From Isochrysis galbana (Eukaryota > Haptophyta > Isochrysidales > Isochrysidaceae): DNA of 64,000 bases. Made by a program: the position numbers and the translations under genes. How positions within the stretch are numbered: the stretch's first letter is position 1; each line of letters starts with the position of its first letter. Below the pieces are notes generated by a model that saw only the letters and a program-made list of their open reading frames with translations, was not told the DNA's origin and made no database searches. The stretch is taken from NCBI GenBank assembly GCA_018136815.1, contig CM030937.1, positions 5,412,632 to 5,476,631 on the forward strand, in the 5' to 3' direction. Shown in pieces: positions 20,376 to 30,992 of the stretch.

Positions 20376-23300
20376 CTAATAGTAACGGCGGGAGCTTGAT
20401 CGATTGCCTTGATTCACCTGTAGGACAGGCTCTAGGATCTTGAGCAAGCGGGCGAACTCGGTCAAATCGAGCCGGCCGTTGTTATCGGCGTCAACGCTCT
20501 TCATGGCCGCTCCGACCTCCTTACTGCTCATATTAAGACCCATCTCCTTTAACGCCGCCTCTAACTCCTGCCGATCCAATGCCCCGGTACCATTGGCATC
20601 ATACCTTTTGAACGCCTTGATGACATCATCGCTGGCAATGGGTGCAAGCATGCTGGCTAAGCGCATGAATTCGGACATACCCAGGGAACCCGACCCGTCC
20701 GCATCGAATTTCCGAAGAGCAGCCGTCGCCTCATCGCTGGAGACGTCCAGATTCAGCTCGCTGAGTGCGTTTCGCAGTTCACGCTTATCCAAGGTGCCAT
20801 CGCGATTGCGATCATACTTCTTAAATATGCGCTCTTGCGTGTCCTTGATGTCGTCTTCCACCTTCCGCACAGACGCCACCTCCCTTGGAGGTGGAGGCTG
20901 AGGCCGCAACCTTTTGCACACCTGTGCAAATTCCTCTACTGTCAAGGATCCGTTGCGATCCTTATCGTACTTCGCGATCGTCGCAACAGCCTCAGGCGAA
21001 GCGACGTCCACTCCCATGTCGCGAAGAGCGCTCCGAAGCTCCGAGTTGCTCAAATGCCCGCTGCGATCAAAATCATATCGCTTAAAAATTCTAGCTGTGT
21101 CTTCGTCGATGAGCTGAGCCGAAGGTTTCAGCTGGTCAACGACCTTGGCAAACTCGATCAAGCTAAGCGTGCCGTTGCGATCGGCGTCATGCTTCGCGAT
21201 GGCAGCCGCCGCCGCCGGCGACGACAAGTCGATCTTCAAGTCTCGCAGGGCGGCACGCAGCTCGGACTTGCTGAGCTGCCCGCTGCGGTCGTAGTCGAAC
21301 CGCTGAAACGTCCGACGCACCGCCTCGTCCACCTCCGGTGGCTTCAACTGCTCAACGACCTTGGCAAACTCGAGCAAGCTGAGCGTGCCGTTGCGATCGG
21401 CGTCATGCTTTGCGATGGCCGCCGTCGCCGCCGGCGACGACAAGTCGATCTTCAGATCGCGCAGGGCGGCACGCAGCTCGGACTTGCTGAGCTGCCCGCT
21501 GCGGTCGTAGTCGAACCGCTGAAACGTCCGACGCACCGCCTCGTCCACCTCCGGTGGCTTCAACTGCTCAACGACCTTGGCAAACTCGAGCAAGCTGAGC
21601 GTGCCGTTGCGATCGGCGTCATGCTTCGCGATGGCAGCCGCCGCCGCCGGCGACGACAAGTCGATCTTCAGATCGCGCAGGGCGGCACGCAGCTCGGACT
21701 TGCTGAGCTGCCCGCTGCGGTCGTAGTCGAACCGCTGAAACGTCCGACGCACCGCCTCGTCCACCTCCGGTGGCTTCAACTGCTCAACGACCTTGGCAAA
21801 CTCGAGCAAGCTGAGCGTGCCGTTGCGATCGGCGTCATGCTTCGCGATGGCAGCCGCCGCCGCCGGCGACGACAAGTCGATCTTCAGATCGCGCAGGGCG
21901 GCGCGCAGCTCGGACTTGCTGAGCTGCCCGCTGCGGTCGTAGTCGAACCGCTGAAACGTCCGACGCACCGCCTCGTCCACCTCCGGTGGCTTCAACTGCT
22001 CAACGACCTTGGCAAACTCGAGCAAGCTGAGCGTGCCGTTGCGATCGGCGTCATGCTTCGCGATGGCCGCCGTCGCCGCCGGCGACGACAAGTCGATCTT
22101 CAGATCGCGCAGGGCGGCGCGCAGCTCGGACTTGCTGAGCTGCCCGCTGCGGTCGTAGTCGAACCGCTGAAACGTCCGACGCACCGCCTCGTCCACCTCC
22201 GGAGGCATAGGCTTCTCCGGAGGCTTAGGCTTGAGATCATCATATAGCTTGGCGAACTCAAACAGATTGAGCATGCCGTTGCGGTCGGCGTCCTGCTTGC
22301 TCAGGGCTGCTGCCGCTTGGCGTGTAGTCAAGTCCACGCCCATATCGCGCAACGCGGCGCGCAATTCCGAGTTGCTGAGCTGCCCACTGCGGTTCGCATC
22401 GTGACGCTGAAACGCACGCCTCACCTCGGTATCCACCTCAACAGGCTCGAGCATTTCACACAGCTCGGCGAACTCCGTGAGACTGATCGGGTTGTTGCCG
22501 TCCGCACCGACGCTCCGGAAAATAGCCACAGCCTTGGGAGTGCTGTGTTGCAGCATGAGATCATCCAATGCTTGGCGGAGCTTGTGCCCACCAAGAGCTC
22601 CCGTCCCATTGGAATCATGCTTATTGAATGCCTGCCGTACCTCCGTGGATACCATCGGCGGAGTACGGCTATGACCGTCCCGTCGAGGCTCTTGATTGGA
22701 GAAACCCCGCGGGCTGTCACGTCCACCGTCGCGTCCATCGTGGTCGCGCCGGTGGCCATACTCGCCACGAGGAGTTTCTGCCTCACGCCGTTGGTCGTGG
22801 TCGGAATTACCCGAGTTGCCTGAGAAGCTTAGGCGCTGCACGCGGCGTTGGAGCTGGTTTGCTTCCGCCATCTTACCGACGCTGGCAAACAGCTGAGCGA
22901 GGGCGGCCGCGGTAGATGTCGTTTCCTTATGAGAAGGACCTAAGTGCTCCTCGCACTCCTGTAGCGCGTGCTTCAAAAGCATCACCGCGTCTTCCTTGTT
23001 CGGAAGCATGGGGGCCAGCTGACGCATGAGCTGCAAGGCCTCGATGCTGGGGCGCGTTTGCTCGTGTAGTAAGCGCCTCGTGTAGCTGACCACGGTGTCA
23101 TGCATTCCCTTGGCAACGGTGTCGTTGAATGAGGCAGTACCCGAGCGCCGATTCGATGCGCCACTGCTTGTTAGGACGGCACGGAGGATTGTCTCCTTGT
23201 CCTCAGCCACGTCTTCCTCGGAGCTTGTGAGATCCACAAAGCTCAGGCCTGCCAGCGTGGTGTTGAAGTCCGAAATTAGACCGTTCTCAAAATCTAGCCG

Positions 23301-26300
23301 TGTCTCCGGCGGGAGCAAAAAGTCAAGTGCCGCGTGCGAGATGAAGGTAGCGTGCAGATCCCACAGGCACCACGTGCCCTTCATGGTGGGGGCATCACGC
23401 CACGGTGAGAGGAAGAGTAGTGTGCTACCAATCGTCTTGATCAAGTCGGCTCGCTCCTCGGGCCCGAGGGCCTTCTTCTCGTGGTGGTTGATGGCCGTGG
23501 GTGCGAACCAAAACCGTCTTTCGGAGGGCAGTGCAGCGTCGCGGATTGCACGCACGAGATCCGACAGCTTTGCCTCGCCCGGCACGCAGAGGTAATCGGT
23601 TGGCACGCCAACTTCCGAGGGCGGTAGCTCCGCTATGCCACCTGCCGCAACCATTTCGGAGAAGCTGGTCTTGCCCCTTCCGGTTTCGGGCCGCGCAATC
23701 TCGGAACAGACATCATTGATGGTCAGCGGGGTGCCTCCGGCCCTACGCGGGCGCAGGTTCCACGCCTCTACGGCAGGGCCGGGGGAGTGCATCGCACGCT
23801 CTGCGCGTCTCACTAGGTTCTCAAGCACTCGCAGCGAGACACCAGCCTGGCGTTTTTTTCGCTCCGTCTCCAGCCTCTTCTCCTCCTCCTTCCTCGCTTT
23901 GGCGGCGGAGGATACGGGTTCAAGGGCCTTACACAGCCGTGCAAACTCCTCCAAGTTCAAGTTGCCGTTGCCGTCAGTATCGAAGCCTTTCATCGTCATC
24001 GCTGCCTCATCGGTATCCAGATCAATGTGCATGTCTGCGAGCGCGGCATGCACTTCCTCGCGCGAAATCTCGCCTGAGAAATCCGTGTCATACTTGTAGA
24101 AGGCGCGGCGAACATCCGCGGCAATGGGCTCCGCCCGCGGCGAGGGCTCGGGTGCAGGAGCGGGCGCTTGCGCAGATGAGCTGCTCGAAGTCTTCGAAAG
24201 CGGGGATGGCGGCACAGATGCGGGTGTTGGCGCCTTGTTCTCGGTAGCGAGCCGGTGTGTTTCCTGCGCCACCTTGGCTACAGGCTCAAGGACCTTGCAA
24301 AGCCGTGAAAACTCGGCCAGGCTGAGGCGCCCATTGCCATCGGCGTCTACGCTCTTCAGTGTAGTTGCGGCTTCGTAGCTTGACATGTCGATGTGCATGT
24401 CGGCGAGTGCCGCTCGCAGCTCGGACGCATCGAGCGCACCGGTGCCGTTCGCGTCGTACTTGTCGAACACGCGCCGGACCTGTGCGTCGAAGCCGGTATC
24501 GGTTGGCTTAGAAGGTGTTGGCTTCTCGAGACCGTTGCCGACACTGGCCTTGGTGGGCGACTTGGGCACGAAAGTCCGCTGGGTGTCGCCGGCTGGCTGG
24601 CTTTGAAACCACTTGATATCGCGCACGAGCGCGTCAAAGGCCTCGAGATAGATGTTTCCGGCCTCGCCGTAGTTCTCCATGACCGCCGCTGCGCCCTCGC
24701 TATCAACCTCTAGGCCGAGTGTTGCCAGCGCCGTCTCGAGTTCGCTCAGATTGAGCATGTGATCGCAGTCGACGTCGAACAGCTCGAAGGCGAGGCGCAC
24801 CTCGTCCTCAATTTGCGGCGTGTCCGCCGCCTGTTTAGGGCGCGACGCAAGCACCTTGCCGAGGTCGTCCGCGAGAGCTCTAAATTCGAGCAAGTTTAGC
24901 TTGCGATCAGAATTGCCATCGTAGCGTGCAAGCACATCGCGTGCGGCGGCTTGGTCCACGTCCAGTCCCAGGAGCTTGAGCCCCTGCAGCAGCTCGCGGG
25001 AGTCGAGGGCGCCTGAACCGTTGGTGTCGAGCCGCTCGAACACCTCGCGCACGGCCTTGGGGACAAGGAGCTCGGCGGGCTCTTCAAGGCCCTTAACGTC
25101 GTGCGCCTGCATATCCTTCACGAGAGCACGAAACTCTGCCAGATCGAGCAGCCGGTCGCCATCCCGGTCGTAGCCGGCTATCACGCGGCGCGATGCAGCG
25201 CCGTCGGCGTCGATGTCCAACATCTTGAACACGCGACCGAGTTCCCGTGAATCTAGCCGGCCGGTGCGATTGACGTCAAATTGCTCAAACGCCTCGCGCA
25301 CGGGGTCGGCCTCCTCGGTGTGCAAGGCCTTGACCTGGTCGGCGCGCAAGTCCTCGACCAGTCCATTGAATTCGACGATGTCAAGCGCGCCGTCACCATT
25401 GCGGTCATAGTCTTTAAGCACCTTATGTGCGACCGATTGGTCAACGTCAAGCCCAAGGAGGCGTAGCGCGCGCTCAACCTCGCGCGCCTCGAGTTTGCTG
25501 ACGCCTCGAGCGTCCAGCTTGGTGAACACGTCCCGCACGGCGGATGGGACCTGCGGTTGCAGCCCGCGCACCTCCTCGACAAGCCAGCTAAACTCGGCCA
25601 GGTCCAGCCTATCCCCCTCGAAGCGGCCGATGAGCCGGCGGGCCGTTGGGTGGTCGGTGGACATGCTGAGCATGCCGAAGGCCTCCTTCAGATCGTGCGC
25701 GTCGATACCACCCGAGCCATCAGGGTCCAGTTTGCGAAACACCCGTTGCACGTCATCAGCCACATTGGGCTCGGCGGGCGCCGGAGTTAGCGCCTTGACG
25801 TCGTGAGCCTTCAGGTCTCTCGCGAGTTCGGTGAACTCACTGATGCCCAGAAGTCGGTCGCCATCTTTGTCGTAGTCGGCGACGATACGGCGCAGCGTCT
25901 TATCGTTGGCGTCGACGCCAAGCGCCTTCAGCGCCCCGCCGAGCTCGCGCGCGTCTAGCCTCCCCGAGCCGTTGGCGTCCGCGCCATCGAAGACCTGGCG
26001 AATGGAGTCGCGCGATTTCACAGACGTTGAAGGCTCCACCGTTGCAGTGGATGGCGGGGACGCGGAGCGCCCGGCTTGCACGTCGTCGCACAGTTTGTGG
26101 AACTCGGCGAGGCTGAGCAGGCGGTCACCATCCTCGTCGTACTTATCAAGCGTGCGATGAACGGCAACACTATCGGCTTCGACGCCGAGTGACCTGAGGG
26201 CGCCGATCAGCTCGCGGGCGTCGAGCTTCCCCGATTGGTTTGTGTCGAACTGCTGAAAGACGCGACGGACTTCGGGCGGTATGAGCTCCGTAACCTGACG

Positions 26301-28064
26301 CACCAGCTTGTTGAACTCGTGCACATCGAGGCGCCGGTCACCGTCGGCATCGAACGCTGCAATCACGCGCCGCGTCTCCTTGCTGCCGACGTCTAGTCCA
26401 ATCATCCGTAGCCCTTGCGTTAGCTCCCGCACGTCCAGTTTACCGGAGCCGTTATTGTCTAGCTTTTGGAAAGCTTCGCGCACAACGGCCGGCACAGGCG
26501 GCGGCGGCAACGCCTGGCTCAGGGCCTTCACATCGTTGACACGCAGATCCTCGACAAGGTTCACAAACTCCATGGTGTCCATGAGCCTGTCGCCGTCGCG
26601 ATCGTAATCTGCCATCACCTGGCCCACAGTCGCAGGGTCCGCGTCCACACCGAGCATTTTGAGAGCGCGGTCCAGCTCACTCGTGCTCAGCTTGCCGTTG
26701 CCAGTTATGTCGCACTGGCGCAGGATGGCGCGCGCATCGCCCGGGATATTAGCGGACAGATTCCACGCCAGTGTCGACGGCCGCTGCCACGTGGCCTCTT
26801 GCTGAATTTGCCGCAGGTCGGTGACGAGCGCGTTGAACTCGGAAAGGTCCATCTTGCGGTCGCCATTGCGGTCATATGCGGCAATCAGCTGCCGCGCTGC
26901 ACCGCGGTCTGCGTCGATACCCAGCGCCGGAAGCGCGCGCTGCAGCTCCTTGGAGTAGAGCTTGCCTGTCCCGTTATTGTCGAAGCGCCGGAACACTTCG
27001 CGCACGTCGTCCGGCACGCGCTCTTCCGGCGGCAGCCGGCGCAAGTCCGCAACGAGCGCGGCAAACTCTGAGATGTCCATCTTGCGGTCGCCATTGCGGT
27101 CGTACGCGGCAATCAGCTGGCGTGCTGCGCCACGGTCCGCGTCGATGCCCAGCGCCGGAAGCGCGCGCTGCAGCTCCTTGGAGTAGAGCTTGCCTGTCCC
27201 GTTGATGTCGAAGCGCTGGAACACCTTACGCACCTCCGCCGGAATTCGATCATCGGGTGGTAGCCGGCGCAGATCTGCGACGAGCGCGGCGAACTCGGAA
27301 AGGTCCATCTTGCGGTCACCGTCGCGGTCGTATGCGGCAATTAGTCTGCGTGCCGTCTCGCGATCCGCATCGATACCCAGCGCCGGCAGAGCATGCTTTA
27401 GCTCGCCCCAGTACAGCAGGCCTGTCCCGTTCCCATCAAATCGCTGAAAAAGCTCACGCACGTCGCGCGGTACTTGAGCGTGCGCGATCGGGCTGCGCGC
27501 CGGCGACTCAGGCGTGCGCCCACGGGGGCCTGGCTGCTGCTGTCGGCTGCCGACTGCGTGTAGGCGCTGCACCTCTAAAGTGAGCTCCTCCTTCTCACTC
27601 CTAAGCCGCGCGACCTCCTGACTCATACGCGAGCCCTCGGCGAGATATCGTTCGGTCTCGGCGCGCATGCGCTCGCTCTCGGCAGCGAACCGCAGGTTCT
27701 CCGCTTCGAGTCGTGCCACCTCCGCCAGTAGGCGGTGAATTTCTTTCTCCGACGAGTCGGAAGCCTGACTCCAGCTCTGTTGCACCGGGTTATTCGCCTT
27801 GGAGGCGGCTGCCGAGGGAGACCACGCTCTCTCACTTCCCGCCGATCGGAGCGCCGGCCGACCATAGTCAGCGCTCCTGCTGAAGGTGTCCCCGTTGACC
27901 GCGAGCGCCGGTTCCTTTTGGAAGTACCTAGCCTGCGCCGGGATCGTCGAGCTCGATCCCAAGCTGCGCGGGCCCTTGCTCTCGGTGGTGTAGTACTGAC
28001 CCCGGACGGAGGACGATGAGCGGTTGATGGCAGCTGCCGATGCTGGCCTGGCTTTGGTGGCCAC
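20376..28064 (-). CDS. Giant multi-EF-hand protein with a WCLW/TPR-like centre
   Basis: A single open frame of 2562 residues, unusual in length for an intronless gene here. Residues 1-105 are Ser/Ala-rich; 108-172 form a Glu/Arg/Leu coiled coil. From about 200 to 1400 there are 14 calmodulin-like modules of 65-72 residues, each with two EF-hand loops (for example DGNGTGLLYWGE and DRDGDRKMDLSE). Residues about 1440-1740 hold a different unit: LFLSPW.DAP followed by WCLWDLHATF, then a Kinesin-light-chain/TPR-like helical part (LLKHALQECEEHLGPSHKET). Ten further EF-hand modules follow, five of them near-identical. That makes 24 modules and up to 48 loops; a few (such as module 8, second loop) lack acidic ligands. 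Probably a cytosolic or cytoskeletal calcium-binding scaffold; no signal peptide or membrane segment seen. The role is inferred. Confidence 0.88.
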   Translation of the reverse strand: MATKARPASAAAINRSSSSVRGQYYTTESKGPRSLGSSSTIPAQARYFQKEPALAVNGDTFSRSADYGRPALRSAGSERAWSPSAAASKANNPVQQSWSQASDSSEKEIHRLLAEVARLEAENLRFAAESERMRAETERYLAEGSRMSQEVARLRSEKEELTLEVQRLHAVGSRQQQPGPRGRTPESPARSPIAHAQVPRDVRELFQRFDGNGTGLLYWGELKHALPALGIDADRETARRLIAAYDRDGDRKMDLSEFAALVADLRRLPPDDRIPAEVRKVFQRFDINGTGKLYSKELQRALPALGIDADRGAARQLIAAYDRNGDRKMDISEFAALVADLRRLPPEERVPDDVREVFRRFDNNGTGKLYSKELQRALPALGIDADRGAARQLIAAYDRNGDRKMDLSEFNALVTDLRQIQQEATWQRPSTLAWNLSANIPGDARAILRQCDITGNGKLSTSELDRALKMLGVDADPATVGQVMADYDRDGDRLMDTMEFVNLVEDLRVNDVKALSQALPPPPVPAVVREAFQKLDNNGSGKLDVRELTQGLRMIGLDVGSKETRRVIAAFDADGDRRLDVHEFNKLVRQVTELIPPEVRRVFQQFDTNQSGKLDARELIGALRSLGVEADSVAVHRTLDKYDEDGDRLLSLAEFHKLCDDVQAGRSASPPSTATVEPSTSVKSRDSIRQVFDGADANGSGRLDARELGGALKALGVDANDKTLRRIVADYDKDGDRLLGISEFTELARDLKAHDVKALTPAPAEPNVADDVQRVFRKLDPDGSGGIDAHDLKEAFGMLSMSTDHPTARRLIGRFEGDRLDLAEFSWLVEEVRGLQPQVPSAVRDVFTKLDARGVSKLEAREVERALRLLGLDVDQSVAHKVLKDYDRNGDGALDIVEFNGLVEDLRADQVKALHTEEADPVREAFEQFDVNRTGRLDSRELGRVFKMLDIDADGAASRRVIAGYDRDGDRLLDLAEFRALVKDMQAHDVKGLEEPAELLVPKAVREVFERLDTNGSGALDSRELLQGLKLLGLDVDQAAARDVLARYDGNSDRKLNLLEFRALADDLGKVLASRPKQAADTPQIEDEVRLAFELFDVDCDHMLNLSELETALATLGLEVDSEGAAAVMENYGEAGNIYLEAFDALVRDIKWFQSQPAGDTQRTFVPKSPTKASVGNGLEKPTPSKPTDTGFDAQVRRVFDKYDANGTGALDASELRAALADMHIDMSSYEAATTLKSVDADGNGRLSLAEFSRLCKVLEPVAKVAQETHRLATENKAPTPASVPPSPLSKTSSSSSAQAPAPAPEPSPRAEPIAADVRRAFYKYDTDFSGEISREEVHAALADMHIDLDTDEAAMTMKGFDTDGNGNLNLEEFARLCKALEPVSSAAKARKEEEKRLETERKKRQAGVSLRVLENLVRRAERAMHSPGPAVEAWNLRPRRAGGTPLTINDVCSEIARPETGRGKTSFSEMVAAGGIAELPPSEVGVPTDYLCVPGEAKLSDLVRAIRDAALPSERRFWFAPTAINHHEKKALGPEERADLIKTIGSTLLFLSPWRDAPTMKGTWCLWDLHATFISHAALDFLLPPETRLDFENGLISDFNTTLAGLSFVDLTSSEEDVAEDKETILRAVLTSSGASNRRSGTASFNDTVAKGMHDTVVSYTRRLLHEQTRPSIEALQLMRQLAPMLPNKEDAVMLLKHALQECEEHLGPSHKETTSTAAALAQLFASVGKMAEANQLQRRVQRLSFSGNSGNSDHDQRREAETPRGEYGHRRDHDGRDGGRDSPRGFSNQEPRRDGHSRTPPMVSTEVRQAFNKHDSNGTGALGGHKLRQALDDLMLQHSTPKAVAIFRSVGADGNNPISLTEFAELCEMLEPVEVDTEVRRAFQRHDANRSGQLSNSELRAALRDMGVDLTTRQAAAALSKQDADRNGMLNLFEFAKLYDDLKPKPPEKPMPPEVDEAVRRTFQRFDYDRSGQLSKSELRAALRDLKIDLSSPAATAAIAKHDADRNGTLSLLEFAKVVEQLKPPEVDEAVRRTFQRFDYDRSGQLSKSELRAALRDLKIDLSSPAAAAAIAKHDADRNGTLSLLEFAKVVEQLKPPEVDEAVRRTFQRFDYDRSGQLSKSELRAALRDLKIDLSSPAAAAAIAKHDADRNGTLSLLEFAKVVEQLKPPEVDEAVRRTFQRFDYDRSGQLSKSELRAALRDLKIDLSSPAATAAIAKHDADRNGTLSLLEFAKVVEQLKPPEVDEAVRRTFQRFDYDRSGQLSKSELRAALRDLKIDLSSPAAAAAIAKHDADRNGTLSLIEFAKVVDQLKPSAQLIDEDTARIFKRYDFDRSGHLSNSELRSALRDMGVDVASPEAVATIAKYDKDRNGSLTVEEFAQVCKRLRPQPPPPREVASVRKVEDDIKDTQERIFKKYDRNRDGTLDKRELRNALSELNLDVSSDEATAALRKFDADGSGSLGMSEFMRLASMLAPIASDDVIKAFKRYDANGTGALDRQELEAALKEMGLNMSSKEVGAAMKSVDADNNGRLDLTEFARLLKILEPVLQVNQGNRSSSRRYY
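21115..22194 (-). repeat. Five tandem 216-base units inside the giant EF-hand gene
   Basis: Unit boundaries fall at 21331, 21547, 21763 and 21979, exactly 216 bases (72 codons) apart. Units are almost identical at DNA level, also at third positions; the main variable site gives SSPAATAAI or SSPAAAAAI in an alternating pattern. Each unit encodes one pair of EF-hands. The lowest-coordinate unit diverges towards its outer edge. Confidence 0.92.
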
Positions 28065-28572
28065 AGAGGCCCTGGGAGGCGGCTCGGCACCACCGACGCG
28101 AGACCGGAGGCTCTTATTCGGGCTCTTGGCCCTCTGCGAAGGGAAGAGAACACAGAGGGGGGCGGGGAAGGGGCTGTCGGCCGGTTTGGCGAGCTACAGC
28201 TGCTCGCAGGGTGCGAGGCGCAGCGCCGGCTTCCCCTCGCCTCCTCACCGCTCGCTTGGCGGCCCGGACAAACACGCGGTGAAGACGCGTGGCTCCCACT
28301 TGGGGAGGAGGTGAGGTGCTTGTCTCACCTGCAGCGCGCTGCCGCTGCCGCGCGAGAGAGAGGGAGAGAGAGAAAGAGGGAAGGGGAGTGCAGCGGAGAG
28401 CCGCGATGAGTCGACGGGCATTGAGGCCCAGTCTGTAGACCAGAGAGCGTCGGAGGTGGCAGCGAGCGAGATTGTAGCGGCGATGTCGTCACGGTCCAGC
28501 TGCGCCGCGCGCGCGCGGGCCACCCACTCGCGTAGCGATGGAGGGAAGTCGGAGCCGCCCAGGCGGTCCGAC

Positions 28573-28618
<46 letters not shown>

Positions 28619-30650
28619 GGGAATCCCGCGAGCTCCAGCAGCACTCCAAAGGAGAAGTCTTTTGAAACCGTCCCGAAGTCTTGAATCCTGAGGGGAGGGG
28701 TGCGTAGCAGGCGAACGGGCTCCGCCTCCCCTCGTCCACCGAGGGTTCTCTTATGGTTCTGCGTGGGATGTATTCTCTCCCTCGAGGACGAGCCGGTTGA
28801 TCTGAGGGGAAGAGAGGGAGAGAGAGAGAGAGAGAGAGAGAGTCAAGTCGAGAGGCGGCACCGCCGTTGAGCGTCTGTCTACCATACAGTGGGGGGGGGG
28901 GGGGAGGGGGGTTGAGAGAGAGAGGGAGGGAGAGGGGGGAGAGAGGGAGGGAGAGAAGAGAGAGAGAGGGAGGGAGAGAAGAGAGAAGAGAGAGAGAGGG
29001 AGAGGGAGAGAGAGAGGGAGGGAGAGAAGGAGGGAGAGAGAGAAAGAGAGGAGAGAAGGAGAGAGAGAGAGATCTAATAGACAGAGAGTCCGTTACTCGG
29101 TACTGACTTGGGGGGGGGGCTGGGGCGTGATTCAGTAGATACTTTCCCCTCCTCTCGGCTCCTCTCTTTCTTCTCGACCTGCCCAAAGAGAGAGAAGAAA
29201 TGGTTGGAGAGGGGAGTCAGATGGAATCGAATCTGTTTATGTGTGAATCACACCGTACTCTATAACAATAGAGGTGGGGAGTGAGAGGAGGAGAAAGAGG
29301 GGGGGGGAGCTAAGGGGGCGTAGGGGGGGTAGAGAGAGGGGGCAACGGCCGGCGAGCGGCCGGTGGGCGCGTCGTCCACGCCACGGCGGACCGAGAAGGA
29401 GGAGGGAGGGGGGGGGGCGGCGGGAGTCGTAGAAGAGGAGAAGCAAACCCATGTGCCCCATCGGCGACTGTAGCTAGCAGCCCCCAATCCTCCTCCGCGC
29501 GTGCACGCGTGCGCGTGCGTAGGCGGCCTGCGCGTTGCGCATTGACAATGGCATTGAGCATTGATAGGCAGCCTAGATGGGAAATACGTTTTTACCGTTT
29601 TTCTGTGTGAAGGCCAAAAACAGGCCGTTTTTGCCGTTTTTGCACCCCCTTCCGTTTTTGTCTCCGTTTTTGAATGGCAACGCGAGCACTCATGCACCGC
29701 GCGCTGAGCATGAACATATGCGCGCGCACTTACGCGTGCTTGGAGAGAAAGAGAGGGGGGAGGGGAGAGAGGGCGGGGGGGGCAGAGAGAGAAGGGTGAT
29801 GAAGGGGAGAGTGAGAGGGAGGGAGGGAAGGGGGGGGGGGGCACAGAGCAAGAGGGAGAGAGAGGGAGGGAGAGGGAGAGAGAGAAGGGAGCAAGAGGGA
29901 GCAAGAGAGAGGGAGAGGGAGAGCGAGGGGGAGAGGGAGCAAGAGAGAGAGAGATAAAGAAGGGAGCAAGAGGCAGCAAGAGCGAGGGAGAAGGAGAAGG
30001 AGAGCTAGGGGAGAGGGAGCGAGGGGGAGAGAGAGCAAGGGGGAGAGAGAGCAAGGGGGAGGAGGGTGGAGGTGGAGAGAGAGCGAGAGAGCGCGCGCGC
30101 GCGAGGGAGAGACAAAGCGCGAGGAGAGACAGACACAGAGGGGGGGAGGGAGGGAGGGGGGAGGGAGAGCGAGCGAAAGCGAGCGAGGGAGGGAGAGAAA
30201 GGAGAGCGAGCGAGCGAGAAAGAGTGAGGGGGGAGTGGGGGGGGGGAGAGAGCGAGAGAGGGAGAGCGAGCGAAAAAGGGAAGAGCGAGAGAGGGGAGAG
30301 CAAGGCAGCGAGAGTGAGGCAGCGAGCAGCGAGAGCGAGGCAGCGAGAGCGAGGCAGCGAGAGCGAGGCAGCGAGAGCGAGGCAGCGAGAGCGAGGCAGC
30401 GAGAGCGAGGCAGCGAGAGCCAGGCAGCGAGAGAGAGGCAGCGAGATAGAGGGAGGGGGAGGAGCGAGAGGGAGAGCGAGGGAGAGCGAGGGAGAGCGGG
30501 GGAGAGCGAGGGAGAGCGCGAGAGCGAGGGGGAGAGAGAGCGAGAGGGGGGGAGCGAGAGAGGGAGAGAGGGAGAGCGAGTGAGCGAGCGGGAGAGAGAG
30601 CGCGCGCGCCCGACCGAGCGCCCTCGCCCGGCAAGAATTCGTTAGAGAGC
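28065..30650. repeat. Purine-rich intergenic region between divergent genes
   Basis: Upstream of the giant EF-hand gene the plus strand is dominated by GA: (GA)n at 28574-28614 and 28810-28840, mixed GAGAGGGA at 28890-29085, and an almost pure A/G stretch with scattered C at 29740-30600. Within it, 30328-30440 is a 14-base minisatellite (AGCGAGGCAGCGAG). Blocks rich in GTTTTTG around a shared AAGGCCAAAAACAG lie on both sides of the main tract (29580-29680 and 30660-30750). Very long open frames on both strands are composition artefacts. Confidence 0.8.
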
Positions 30651-30849
30651 CCCCCCCCCTCCGGTACTGTTTTTGGGACTGTTTTTGTCTGTTTTCTACA
30701 AAGGCCAAAAACAGACTGTTTTTGCTGTTTTTGGACGCCCCCCCCTCTGTTTTTCCCATCTAGGATGAGCACCCTAGCACCTAGCACCTTCCAGCTCTGT
30801 TTTATAGTGGCTTATAAAAAAACGTTGTTGAATGAGAAGCTCTAGCCTC

Positions 30850-30985
30850 TAAAGTAGTCTCCCTCTCTCTCGCTTCTCGCGCCTCTGTCTCCCTCCCTCT
30901 CCCCCCCCCCCCCCGTCCCTTCCCTCTCGCTCCTTCTCCCCTCCCCTTCCCCCCCCCGCCTCCGCCCCCCCCCCGCCCTCTGGCT
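30850..30985 (+). promoter_or_regulatory. Pyrimidine tract before the GrpE-like gene
   Basis: C/T-rich, with several C-runs of ten or more, ending a few bases before the ATG. The adjacent giant gene on the other strand has its own sense-strand C/T tract, so the two promoters mirror each other. Confidence 0.4.
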
Positions 30986-30992
30986 CTCTCGG

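Noticed and set aside
21115-22194. CRISPR-like regular repeats
   Set aside because: Units are contiguous, coding and 216 bases long with no spacers.
20835-22247. 470-codon plus-strand frame opposite the EF-hand gene
   Set aside because: It is the complement of the five 216-base units; its repetition and Arg/Leu/Val-rich content follow from the EF-hand codons on the other strand.
29260-30787. Long Ser/Leu/Pro frames on the minus strand and Arg/Glu/Ser frames on the plus strand
   Set aside because: They arise from the purine tract, which has few stop codons in any phase; no domain and no natural composition.
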